A program made the translations under genes and the position numbers. A stretch of 29,182 nucleotides of DNA from RUG11462 sp045649405 (lineage in GTDB: Bacteria > Bacillota > Clostridia > Oscillospirales > Acutalibacteraceae): contig JAZRPW010000052.1 in NCBI GenBank assembly GCA_045649405.1, positions 1 to 29,182 on the forward strand, read 5' to 3'. Shown in pieces: positions 16,601 through 23,873 of the stretch. Numbering within the stretch: the stretch's first letter is position 1; each line of letters opens with the position of its first letter. The notes beneath the pieces are model-generated. The model searched no databases. It was not told where the DNA came from and saw only the letters and a program-made list of their open reading frames with translations.

Positions 16601-17374
16601 TTCCCAGGCACAAACTGTGAATATGACACAGCCAAAGCTTTTGCTCGTGCTGGTGCTGACCCTGAAATTTTTGTAATTAACAACTTAACAGCCGCTTCTG
16701 TTGGCGAATCTGTTGATAAATTTGCAAAATTGATGAAAGAATCACAAATTGTGTTCATTCCTGGTGGTTTCTCAGGTGGTGACGAACCAGACGGTTCAGG
16801 TAAATTCATCACTGCATTCTTTAGAAATGAAGCTATCAAAGAGCAGGTTGCCGACTTGCTTGAAAACAGAGATGGCTTGATGGGCGGTATTTGTAACGGC
16901 TTCCAGGCTTTGATTAAACTTGGTCTTGTGCCTTATGGTAAAATCATTGATACTGATGAAAATTGTCCTACACTTACATTTAACACAATTAACCGTCACC
17001 AATCAAAACTTGTTAGAACAAGAGTTGCATCAAATAAATCTCCTTGGCTTAAAAACACTAATGTTGATGAGATTTACACTGTGCCAATTTCACACGGTGA
17101 AGGTAGATTTATTGCAGATGAAAAATTAATCAGAGAATTAATTGAAAACGGTCAAGTAATCACTCAATACGTTGACCTTGCTGGCAATCCTACTAATGAT
17201 ATTGCTTTTAACCCTAATGGTTCTGATTTTGCTATCGAAGGTATTTGTTCACCTGATGGTAGAGTGTTTGGTAAAATGGGACATTCTGAAAGAACTGGTT
17301 ATGGTCTTTATAAGAATGTTGATGGCAATTATGATATGGGATTATTTAAATCAGCAGTTGAATACTACAACTAA
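13685..17374 (+). CDS. purL: Phosphoribosylformylglycinamidine synthase, single chain
   Basis: Converts FGAR, glutamine and ATP to FGAM. It has 1229 residues, a fused PurS-like/PurL/PurQ chain of the clostridial large type. The N-terminal region is PurS-like. The synthase domain has TYWSDHCRHTTF, FKNETHNHPTEIEPFGGAATCIGG and the ASDPTVP segment. The C-terminal glutamine amidotransferase begins at about 965 with PVFPGTNCEYDTAKAF, has PGGFSGGDEPDGSGK, the nucleophile Cys1070 in GGICNGFQALIKLG, and His1137/Glu1139 in SHGEGRF. The start is a TTG with AGGAGG at 8 nt. The next Met codons are far inside conserved sequence, so TTG is real. It is the last gene of the operon and is followed by a terminator. 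Confidence 0.96.
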   Translation: MVYRLFVEKKEGLQNEAKSLKSEINELLQIKGLSNLRILNRYDVENIDKDLFDYCKTTVFSEPQLDDIYDALDVDSDYVFAVEFLPGQFDQRANSASECIQLISKSERPDVKSAKVYLLYGDLTEKDFEEIKKYVINPVEAREASMETYETLKVNYDIPTKVKTLTGFCDLSKDKLEEWANENALAMSYDDIEFCQNYFISEKRDPTITEIKMIDTYWSDHCRHTTFLTTIDSVKFEDELLQKAYDEYIETRKALGRTKPINLMDIGTLAAKYLKSVGKLEKLDESEEINACTVKITIDIDGKDEEWLLLFKNETHNHPTEIEPFGGAATCIGGAIRDPLSGRSYVYSAMRVTGASDPTVPVSETLKGKLPQRKIVTTAANGYSSYGNQIGLATGLVDEIYHPGYVAKRMEIGAVIAAAPAENVRRERPEAGDIVILLGGKTGRDGCGGATGSSKSHTLESIESCGAEVQKGNAPEERKLQRLFRNKEASLLIKRCNDFGAGGVSVAVGELADGLEINLNAVPKKYDGLDGTELAISESQERMAVVVEAKDVERFCQLANEENLEATVVATVTENPRLVMKWNGETIVDISREFLNSNGAEKHIDITPENTKDYNKTVEGSFAENIKALSTDLNVCSKRGLSEKFDSTIGAGTVFMPFGGKNQLTPIQAMVNKVSVEKSETKLASVMAYGYNPYITETSPYHGAYLAVVESISKLVATGAKFEDVYLTFQEYFEKPMTCGKRWGKPLSALLGAFKAQKDYEIAAIGGKDSMSGTFEDIDVPPTLVSFAVTTEKIDNIISNEFKLPGSKVVIITPEYDENNLPKVESQKQVFETVIALMRAGKVLSCYTPTFGGVAEAVLKAGMGNGLGFKFDENVEMNDLFGYKYGSFILELNSDENVGTILGQTTSKQEISYKGEVVELADLYQGYEDKLEGIFPCNIKTEDKKIEKISYSVDSHISSPIKIAKPKVLIPVFPGTNCEYDTAKAFARAGADPEIFVINNLTAASVGESVDKFAKLMKESQIVFIPGGFSGGDEPDGSGKFITAFFRNEAIKEQVADLLENRDGLMGGICNGFQALIKLGLVPYGKIIDTDENCPTLTFNTINRHQSKLVRTRVASNKSPWLKNTNVDEIYTVPISHGEGRFIADEKLIRELIENGQVITQYVDLAGNPTNDIAFNPNGSDFAIEGICSPDGRVFGKMGHSERTGYGLYKNVDGNYDMGLFKSAVEYYN

Positions 17375-17378
17375 TCTA

Positions 17379-17405
17379 AAAAGCACCCGAAAGGGTGCTT
17401 TTGTC
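17379..17405 (+). terminator. Intrinsic terminator of the purine operon
   Basis: AAAAGCACCC-GAAA-GGGTGCTTTT (17379-17402), a 10-bp stem with a GAAA tetraloop, starting just after the purL stop and followed by a T-rich stretch. Confidence 0.9.
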
Positions 17406-17420
17406 GTTTCTAATTGTTTC

Positions 17421-17449
17421 TTGACAAAAAATCAGAACTGTTGTATAAT
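17421..17449 (+). promoter_or_regulatory. Consensus promoter of the transglutaminase-like protein gene
   Basis: TTGACA (17421-17426), exactly 17 nt, TATAAT (17444-17449): a full sigma-A consensus match. Confidence 0.88.
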
Positions 17450-17489
17450 AAAAGTAACAAAAATGTAACCAAAAACTTGGAGATAATTT

Positions 17490-18821
17490 ATGAGAAAAAT
17501 CTTTTCTTTGTTTATAATTTTAACAATAGTTTTAGGTAGTTTTTCTTCGGTTGATGTTTTTGCAAAAAAGAAACCACAAACAACAATTGCAAGTAGTTCT
17601 TCAACCACAACAACCTCTACCACTACTACCACTACTACTGCTGTTACAACAACTACAACTACGACAACATCTGCAACAGGTCAAACAACTACTGATAATA
17701 CACCAGTTTCAAAACCTACAAAGCCAAAAAACCTTGTAATTCAAGAAAGCATTTATAGTGTTATTTTGAATTGGGATATTGTTTCTGACGCTGATGGTTA
17801 TTCAATTTCAAGAAGCTTTGATAGGGCAAAGTGGAAAAGAATCGCTAGATTCGACGGGAATATTAATACTTATATTGATGCAGAACCATTAAGTGATGTT
17901 GCTTGTTATTATTCAGTAAAAGCATTTAAATACAATAGCAACAAAAAACGTGTGTTTAGCAAAAAATCTAATGTAGTTACTATGTTTTATGGCATTAATC
18001 TTTATGCTGCTGCACACAAAAAGAGTGTTGATTTAAATTGGCAAAAAATTGATGATGCATCTGGTTATGAAATTTATTTTTCTACCAACAATTTTGATTT
18101 TGAATTAGTTAATGACATTACTGATTCAAATATTACTACATATAATCATTCTAATGTCACACCTTTTAAAACAAACTATTATTTTTATATTAAAGCATAT
18201 AAACTTAACAAAAATAACAAAAAAGAAGAAATTGTGACTAGTAATTCTGTTTGTGCAAGTGATGTTGAAGCAATAGTTAATGGTTCGGCAACAAAACCAA
18301 AAACTACTTTTAAAACAACAAATGTTCAAGGTAAAAAAGCAAAGTTGCAAGAAATTAACACAATTACAGATGATGATATTAAAATCTTCAAAAAGTTCGA
18401 GGCAAATTATTTAACTGATGATATGTCACCATACTATAAAGCTTATTATGTTATGATGTACATTAACAAAAAGGTAACTTATGCTTCTACAAGTGAATTG
18501 TGGGCGAAAATTGCAAATGATAATTATGTAAGCGCAATTTTTAATAAAAAAATTGGACAATGTGCTCAATACAACGGTGCAATGGTTGCATACCTTGCTT
18601 ATTCTGGGTTTAATGTTAAGTTGCTATTGGGATACAGAGGATATACCTCGGGCAATCGTTGGCAACATTATTGGGGTCAAGTCAAACTTAAAAACGGAAA
18701 ATATTATGTAATCGAGGCCGGAAACTACGGTAATGATGGAGATTGGTATTACTTTTTCACACCTTATTCAAATACTAAAAAGTTTTTGAAGTGCGGAAAA
18801 TATGTTAGTGGATTAGGATGA
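17490..18821 (+). CDS. Secreted protein with poly-Thr linker, two FN3-like domains and a transglutaminase-like domain
   Basis: A 443-residue extracellular protein. The signal peptide is residues 1-25 (cut after VFA). A Thr-rich linker spans about 31-68, encoded by varied ACN codons. Two fibronectin type III-like modules lie at about 75-165 and 167-258, both with the 'DADGYSISRS' / 'DASGYEIYFS' strand seen in clostridial surface proteins. The C-terminal domain (about 295-425) looks like a transglutaminase-like fold: Cys358 in KIGQCAQYNG, His393 in RWQHYWGQVKL, and Glu409 in YYVIEAGN where Asp is usual. It could be a cell-wall protease or crosslinker. No sortase motif or choline/SLH domain is seen, so it is probably released or held by the linker. 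It is monocistronic with a TTGGAG ribosome site. Confidence 0.85.
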   Translation: MRKIFSLFIILTIVLGSFSSVDVFAKKKPQTTIASSSSTTTTSTTTTTTTAVTTTTTTTTSATGQTTTDNTPVSKPTKPKNLVIQESIYSVILNWDIVSDADGYSISRSFDRAKWKRIARFDGNINTYIDAEPLSDVACYYSVKAFKYNSNKKRVFSKKSNVVTMFYGINLYAAAHKKSVDLNWQKIDDASGYEIYFSTNNFDFELVNDITDSNITTYNHSNVTPFKTNYYFYIKAYKLNKNNKKEEIVTSNSVCASDVEAIVNGSATKPKTTFKTTNVQGKKAKLQEINTITDDDIKIFKKFEANYLTDDMSPYYKAYYVMMYINKKVTYASTSELWAKIANDNYVSAIFNKKIGQCAQYNGAMVAYLAYSGFNVKLLLGYRGYTSGNRWQHYWGQVKLKNGKYYVIEAGNYGNDGDWYYFFTPYSNTKKFLKCGKYVSGLG

Positions 18822-18822
18822 A

Positions 18823-18859
18823 AATAAAAGCTCTTATGTACAACATAAGAGCTTTTATT
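18823..18859. terminator. Bidirectional terminator between convergent genes
   Basis: A 17-bp perfect stem (18823-18839 with 18843-18859) and a 3-nt loop, with A and T tails. It overlaps the stop codon of the leftward FAD protein and follows the stop of the transglutaminase-like gene by 1 nt. Confidence 0.92.
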
Positions 18860-20432
18860 ATTTTATAATTTTTTCAGCAACTTTAATGCCATCAACAGCA
18901 GCAGATGTTATGCCGCCTGCATAGCCAGCACCTTCGCCACAAGGCAATAATCCTTCAAACTTGCTGTTAAAATCTTCATCTCTCAAAATTTTGACAGGGG
19001 ATGAACTTCTTGTTTCAGGTGCAATTAATAATGCGTCTTCACAAGCAAATCCTTGTAATTTCTTGTTAATTTCAATTAAACCTTCTTTAAGTGATTCGCA
19101 TATAAAGTCAGGTAGAACTTCGTTCAAATCACTCATCACAACACCTGGCAAGTAGGTTGATAAAACAGATTTTGATTCATTTTTTCTTTTATAAACAAAA
19201 CTTCCAACAGTTTGTGCAGGCGCTTTGTATGAATTTGAAATTTTAAATGCTTTTGTCTCAATATCTCTTTGAAATTCAACACCGGCAAGTGGGTGAGTAG
19301 ATCCAAAATCTTCTGGGTTTACATTAACTAAAATAGCACTGTTTGCGTTTTTACCGTCCCTTTTATAATTGCTCATTCCATTTGTTGCAATCATGCCGTT
19401 TTCGCTTGCCGCAGCGACAACTTGACCACCAGGACACATACAAAACGAATAAACAGTTCTTCCATTGTTTAAATGAACAAAAGTTTTATAATCTGCTACT
19501 GGCAAAAGTTCTTTTTGATAGTTTTCGCCATATTGTATTTTGTTGATTAACTCTTGCTGGTGTTCGATTCTCACACCAACCGCAAATGCCTTTTGATTAA
19601 ACTCAAGTCCTTTATCATACAATTTGTAAAAAGTATCTCTTGCACTGTGACCAATTGCTAAAACTATTCTATCACAATCAATAGAAAGTTTTTCATCATT
19701 TGATTCAACAATTGCAGAAACTACTTTGTTGTCTTTGGTTTCAAAATCAATAAATTTTGTAGAGAATAAAAACTCTCCACCATTGTTGATAATATAATTT
19801 CTCATATTAACAACAACATTTCTTAAAACATCAGTACCAATGTGTGGTTTTTGCTCATAAAGAATTTCTGTTGGCGCGCCAAACTCGACGAATGTTTTGA
19901 GTACTAAATTTATTCTTTTGTCAGAAATACCAGTATTTAGTTTACCATCTGAAAAAGTTCCAGCACCACCTTCACCAAACTGAATGTTTGATTCAGTATT
20001 CAAAACGCCTTTTTCAAAAAAAGATTCAACTGATTTAATTCTATCTTCAACTTTCTCTCCACGCTCAATAATTATTGGCTTAAGGCCAGATTTAACTAAA
20101 ATATAAGCACAAAACAAACCTGCAGGCCCACTGCCAACAATTAACGGAGTTATTTGCTTGTTGCATTTTTTAAATTGATATTCATCTTCTAAAAATATAG
20201 AAACTTCATTTTCTTTAAATCTTTTTAAAACCTTTTTTTCATCAATTGATAATTTTACTTTAAAAGAAAATGTGTATTTAATATCATTCTTTTTTCGTGC
20301 ATCTAATGATTTTTTAATAATTGAAAACGAATTAATACAATTTTTATCAATTTTCAACTTTTTTGCAATAGCATTAACTAAATCATTTTCGTTATAATTT
20401 AATTGTAGTTTTACATTGTTAACTTTAATCAT
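18858..20432 (-). CDS. FAD-dependent oxidoreductase (COG2509 type 'FAD-dependent dehydrogenase')
   Basis: A 524-residue flavoprotein. About 90 N-terminal residues form a small alpha/beta domain, then PLIVGSGPAGLFCAYILVKS (GSGPAG at 100-105) begins an FAD Rossmann fold, followed by IIERG. ESNIQFGEGGAGTFSDGKLNT is a hallmark of the family, and the C-terminal GLLPCGEGAGYAGGITSAAVDGIKVAEKI carries the second FAD-contact motif. The enzyme's reaction is not established for the family. The start overlaps the stop of the preceding FAD gene by 4 nt (ATGA), so the two are coupled. It is the last gene of the leftward operon. Family assignment is strong; the reaction is unknown. Confidence 0.88.
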   Translation of the reverse strand: MIKVNNVKLQLNYNENDLVNAIAKKLKIDKNCINSFSIIKKSLDARKKNDIKYTFSFKVKLSIDEKKVLKRFKENEVSIFLEDEYQFKKCNKQITPLIVGSGPAGLFCAYILVKSGLKPIIIERGEKVEDRIKSVESFFEKGVLNTESNIQFGEGGAGTFSDGKLNTGISDKRINLVLKTFVEFGAPTEILYEQKPHIGTDVLRNVVVNMRNYIINNGGEFLFSTKFIDFETKDNKVVSAIVESNDEKLSIDCDRIVLAIGHSARDTFYKLYDKGLEFNQKAFAVGVRIEHQQELINKIQYGENYQKELLPVADYKTFVHLNNGRTVYSFCMCPGGQVVAAASENGMIATNGMSNYKRDGKNANSAILVNVNPEDFGSTHPLAGVEFQRDIETKAFKISNSYKAPAQTVGSFVYKRKNESKSVLSTYLPGVVMSDLNEVLPDFICESLKEGLIEINKKLQGFACEDALLIAPETRSSSPVKILRDEDFNSKFEGLLPCGEGAGYAGGITSAAVDGIKVAEKIIK

Positions 20433-21670
20433 AATGCATTACCCACAGCACTGTTTGCAGCAATAAATCCAGATGAAAAAGCCCATTGCAAGTTAAAACC
20501 ACCACAATCTCCGTCAATATCTAAAATTTCGCCACAAGCATAGAGATTTTTGATAAGCTTAGATTCCATTGTTTTGTCATCAAAATCATTTGTTTTAATT
20601 CCACCTGCAGTAACTTGAGCGTTTTGAAAGCCATTGACACCTTTGACATTAAGCTTGAATTGTTTTATAGATTTACATATAGTTAATAAATCTTCATCGG
20701 TCAATGCGTAAACATCTTGATTTAGACTAAGTCCTGAATACTTTACAATTACTTGACCAAGTCTTTTGTTTAAAACTAAAGATAAAAGATTTTCGCAGGT
20801 TAATGGATAGGTAAAAGGACTGTCAATAATCGATTTTAAAACGGCATAAATTTCATTAATGCTTTTATCCTTCATAAAATCAAGAGATACGAAACAAGCG
20901 TTTTCATAATTCATTGCAGCAACTCTTGAAAGTTGAAAAATTGGTGGACCAGACAAACCATAATCAGCAAATAAAACTTGGCCAAATTCTTCTCTAATAA
21001 TACTGTTATCAACAAAAATGGAACAATTGGCATCTGCTTTAATTCCTTTTAGTTGCTTGACAAATTCAGTTTCAGTTTTAATTTGAGTGATAGCAGGGTA
21101 GAGCTTTGTTGTTTTATGACCTAACTTTTCAAGCAAAGCATATCCAGTGCCATTTGAGCCTAAATGAGGGCTAGATTTACCACCACAAGCCACAATGACT
21201 TTATCAAAATAGTTGTTATTTATAATGAATCCATTGTTTTTTATTTTGATTTCATTAATTTCAGTATCTGTAACAAAGTTTGCTCCAAGCATTTCACATT
21301 TAAGACGCAAAAAATCCAAAACTGTTCCTGCTTGTTCAGAAAACGGATAGAATTTGTCATTTTCTTGCCTAAACATAACACCGTTTTTGCTGAAATAGTC
21401 AATTAAATCATTTTGGCTAAACTTTGTTAACGAATAGTTGGCGAATTTTGAGTTTTCTCCGTGAAAATATTTTGGAAAACCATTTTTATCTATTTCACAT
21501 GCAAATTCATTTGTTATGTTACATCTACCATTGCCAGTTGCTAGGATTTTTTTACCAACCCTGTTCATTCTTTCAAAAATTGTAACACTAACATCATTGC
21601 CAACTTCAAGTATGTTTATAGCAGCAAATAGCCCCGAAGCGCCACCGCCGATTATAGCGATTTTAGTCAT
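20429..21670 (-). CDS. HI0933/YhiN-like flavoprotein
   Basis: A 413-residue FAD protein of the HI0933-like family, also annotated as aminoacetone oxidase family or BaiN-type. The N-terminal FAD motif is IAIIGGGASGLFAAINI (GGGASG at 8-13). KKILATGNGRCNITNE (about 45-60), VACGGKSSPHLGSNGTGY and the C-terminal NLYACGEILDIDGDCGGFNLQWAFSSGFIA are diagnostic. BaiN acts in bile-acid dehydroxylation in Clostridium scindens, but most relatives are uncharacterised and nothing here points to bile acids. It overlaps the membrane-protein gene by 8 nt and the following FAD gene by 4 nt. Confidence 0.9.
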   Translation of the reverse strand: MTKIAIIGGGASGLFAAINILEVGNDVSVTIFERMNRVGKKILATGNGRCNITNEFACEIDKNGFPKYFHGENSKFANYSLTKFSQNDLIDYFSKNGVMFRQENDKFYPFSEQAGTVLDFLRLKCEMLGANFVTDTEINEIKIKNNGFIINNNYFDKVIVACGGKSSPHLGSNGTGYALLEKLGHKTTKLYPAITQIKTETEFVKQLKGIKADANCSIFVDNSIIREEFGQVLFADYGLSGPPIFQLSRVAAMNYENACFVSLDFMKDKSINEIYAVLKSIIDSPFTYPLTCENLLSLVLNKRLGQVIVKYSGLSLNQDVYALTDEDLLTICKSIKQFKLNVKGVNGFQNAQVTAGGIKTNDFDDKTMESKLIKNLYACGEILDIDGDCGGFNLQWAFSSGFIAANSAVGNAL

Positions 21671-22343
21671 TGTTTACTTCCTTCTTTAATGTTTTATAAG
21701 CAGTTAATAATGGAATGAGTGCAATTATTAAAATAATCAAACCAATAATCAATAAAGTTAAATCGAATTTGAATGAGATTTTGAACACTAAAACCAACAA
21801 GCAAATAATTAAAATAGCTGATACAATTATATTAGTTGTTAGATATATTGCTTTAGAAGTTTTATCTTGCAGATTCTCGTTTGAGTTAACAATAAAATAT
21901 TCGCAAAGCAAAAGCGAAATTGCTGTAACAACAATAAACACCTTGTCACTAAAATTCATAAAAATCAAAGTTATTGCCAAAATCAAATATATTAACAAAG
22001 ATGCAATTTCAAATTTTCTTATCAATTTTATTTTGCTTTTTGTTATGAAGTTAATTGTAGTAAAAATAACCGCCAACAAAATTAAGATTACGTTTATTAA
22101 AGCAATTATATACGATGAAGTGTAACTAATGGTATAAACGTCGATAATGTACTTAAATAATTTATAAAATAATGGTACAAAAATCGCTAACGTTATGTAA
22201 CTAGTTATTGTATTGATTTTTTGCATTTTTTCGCACTTGTTGTAAATGAAATTTAACACAAATGAAACAACAGTAACAATAAATAAAGAAATCAATGAAA
22301 AATAAATTGTTAATTCAAAGATATCAAAATGACGAGAATTCAT
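21663..22343 (-). CDS. Polytopic membrane protein of unknown function
   Basis: A 226-residue very hydrophobic protein with about seven predicted transmembrane segments (roughly 9-31, 43-68, 75-98, 110-130, 132-150, 166-190, 192-215). There is no recognised motif and no catalytic signature. The start codon shares one base with the CapA stop (TAATG), and its end overlaps the HI0933-like gene by 8 nt, so it is translationally embedded in the operon. Being a real gene is supported by these overlaps and by a clean hydrophobic pattern; function is unknown. Confidence 0.75.
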   Translation of the reverse strand: MNSRHFDIFELTIYFSLISLFIVTVVSFVLNFIYNKCEKMQKINTITSYITLAIFVPLFYKLFKYIIDVYTISYTSSYIIALINVILILLAVIFTTINFITKSKIKLIRKFEIASLLIYLILAITLIFMNFSDKVFIVVTAISLLLCEYFIVNSNENLQDKTSKAIYLTTNIIVSAILIICLLVLVFKISFKFDLTLLIIGLIILIIALIPLLTAYKTLKKEVNND

Positions 22344-23635
22344 TATTTTGCCTTCTTTCTTAAATCAGTTTGCTTGTAGTTAGTTTTAATTTTTTCTATC
22401 CCTTCATCAAAAAGAGATTGACTTCTTTTTAAAGAATTTTCCATTTCATAAGTTCTACCAAAGCTTGAAAAACTATTTTTAAATTCTCCTTGTTTGTCAA
22501 GCGGCAAAATATAATAGTTTGAGCCGAATACATTACACCAAGTAGCAGTGTATGAAACATTCGAAAGAACAACACTGCCGTTTGATTTTTTAGTGAATTC
22601 TAAACTATAAATAACGCCATCTTCGCAATAAGGAGTATCATAACTAAAATGACTTATTGTTTCTTTTCTTTGATTTGAAAGTTGATTTCCAGTTGAATAA
22701 ATAATCGGTGTTTGTTTGCCTGAAACAGTTGAACTAATCATATCAATAGGCTCAAGACAATGTGTGTGACCACCAATAATCGCGTCAACACCAATGTCGC
22801 AAAGTTTTTGAGCAATTTTCTTTTGATACTCATTAGCAGAAATTAAATATTCAGTACCCCAATGCATATAAACAATAATAGCTTCAGCTCCATCGTTATA
22901 CATACTATCGATTTTACCTGAAATATCAGCATAAAAAGCGTCAAGATTGTTATAATCAAACGAGTTGATGAGTGTCGCTGTTTCACTATCCATTGGAATA
23001 CCATTAATATACTTAGTATCAGACAACTTTTGTGTTTCATAAGTATAATTAATCATTCCAACTTTAATACCTTTAATATCTTTTACAAGATAAGGTTTAT
23101 CTTCTTCATTTCTAATACCAATAAAATCAATGTTTTTACTTTTTAAATTCTTAATTGTATTATAAAAACCTTGCTTACCTTTATCATAAGAATGGTTTGA
23201 TGCAGTTAATACCATATCAACACCATTTTCTTTTAATGCATCTACAATGCTGTCAGGGGCATTAAATAAAGGAAAACCAGAATAACCAAACTCTTCGCCA
23301 GCAATAGGTTGTTCAAGATTGGCAACCATATAATCGAATTTCGAGTATATATCTTTTACATATTTAAATATGTTGTTAAAATCATAAGTATCAGAACTTG
23401 AGTTGTACGCAGAACGAAAGATAGGGGAATGAATTAAAATATCGCCAACATTTCCAATTGAAATTGTTGTTTCTTCAATCTTGGTTGTTGGTTGTGTTGT
23501 TTTTTGTGTGCTAATTACATTTGAATTATTGATGTTAAATAGTTTATCTTTATTTGAATAAAAACCTAAACTCACTGCAATAATTAAAATTATAGCAGTT
23601 AATGTAATTGATATATATTTAACAATCCTATTCAT
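22343..23635 (-). CDS. CapA family (poly-gamma-glutamate synthesis type) metallophosphatase-like protein
   Basis: A 430-residue protein anchored by one N-terminal membrane segment (about 6-25) and a short Thr-rich spacer, with the domain outside the cell. CapA/calcineurin-like motifs are in order: GDILIHSPIF (64-73), DYMVANLEQPI, VLTASNHSYDKGKQGF, YMHWGTEYL and IIGGHTHCLEPI. In Bacillus, CapA joins poly-gamma-glutamate export, but many clostridial homologues stand alone and no capB/capC is here, so capsule synthesis is not implied. The ATG at 23635 has an AAGGAG site 8 nt upstream. A GTG at 23665 that would add 10 residues lies next to the -10 box of the promoter and is rejected. It is the first gene of the leftward operon. 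Confidence 0.88.
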   Translation of the reverse strand: MNRIVKYISITLTAIILIIAVSLGFYSNKDKLFNINNSNVISTQKTTQPTTKIEETTISIGNVGDILIHSPIFRSAYNSSSDTYDFNNIFKYVKDIYSKFDYMVANLEQPIAGEEFGYSGFPLFNAPDSIVDALKENGVDMVLTASNHSYDKGKQGFYNTIKNLKSKNIDFIGIRNEEDKPYLVKDIKGIKVGMINYTYETQKLSDTKYINGIPMDSETATLINSFDYNNLDAFYADISGKIDSMYNDGAEAIIVYMHWGTEYLISANEYQKKIAQKLCDIGVDAIIGGHTHCLEPIDMISSTVSGKQTPIIYSTGNQLSNQRKETISHFSYDTPYCEDGVIYSLEFTKKSNGSVVLSNVSYTATWCNVFGSNYYILPLDKQGEFKNSFSSFGRTYEMENSLKRSQSLFDEGIEKIKTNYKQTDLRKKAK

Positions 23636-23655
23636 ATTAAAACTCCTTTTAAAAG

Positions 23656-23684
23656 ATTTTAACACATATATTATAAAACTTCAA
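23656..23684 (-). promoter_or_regulatory. Promoter of the capA-like operon
   Basis: On the minus strand, -35 TTGAAG (23679-23684), 17-nt spacer, -10 TAAAAT (23656-23661). The short leader that results supports the start at 23635. It diverges from the aromatic operon promoter, with about 27 nt between the -35 boxes. Confidence 0.65.
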
Positions 23685-23711
23685 CTTTTATTAAAAAATA
23701 TACAAAAAATC

Positions 23712-23740
23712 TTGACAACACTTTAGCAAAGTGCTATAAT
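23712..23740 (+). promoter_or_regulatory. Consensus promoter of the aromatic amino-acid operon
   Basis: TTGACA (23712-23717), 17 nt, TATAAT (23735-23740), a perfect sigma-A match. The predicted start is about 23747, giving a leader RNA of about 200 nt before aroF. Confidence 0.9.
23719..23733. promoter_or_regulatory. Candidate operator inside the promoter spacer
   Basis: CACTTT-AGC-AAAGTG is a perfect 6-bp inverted repeat filling almost the whole -35/-10 spacer. A repressor bound here would block polymerase. The regulator is unknown; it does not match E. coli TyrR or TrpR boxes. Confidence 0.5.
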
Positions 23741-23771
23741 ACAGTAAATTATTTAGAAGAGGTAAGTCAAA

Positions 23772-23873
23772 ATGAAAAACTCAATTGCTTACACAACTTC
23801 ATACTTTTACTTTTTTAACTACTACTTTTTTAGCAAAAGTGGTAGCGATTTGTGTTGTAAAAAAGTTAAATGA
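23772..23873 (+). CDS. Tyr/Phe-rich leader peptide of the aromatic operon
   Basis: A 33-codon ORF starting MKNSIAYTTS with an AGAGGT ribosome site. It has Tyr at residues 7, 11, 13, 17 and 18 and Phe at 12, 14, 15, 19 and 20: ten aromatics in 14 codons and no Trp. It ends at TGA (23871-23873), 79 nt before aroF. Its second half overlaps the alternative RNA hairpins of the attenuator. The peptide itself probably has no function; ribosome stalling on its Tyr/Phe codons would report low charged tRNA-Tyr and tRNA-Phe. Confidence 0.88.
   Translation: MKNSIAYTTSYFYFFNYYFFSKSGSDLCCKKVK

Noticed and set aside
16462..16839. 125-codon minus-strand ORF inside purL
   Set aside because: Complement of the conserved PurL amidotransferase region; shadow of the real frame.
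17600..17695. Possible microsatellite or phase-variable ACN repeat
   Set aside because: The Thr codons are varied (ACC, ACA, ACT, ACG) with no long perfect unit, so it is an encoded Thr linker rather than a slippage-prone tract.
23636..23665. GTG start extending the CapA-like protein by 10 residues
   Set aside because: It lies next to the predicted -10 box, upstream of the likely transcript start, and lacks a ribosome site; the ATG at 23635 has AAGGAG.
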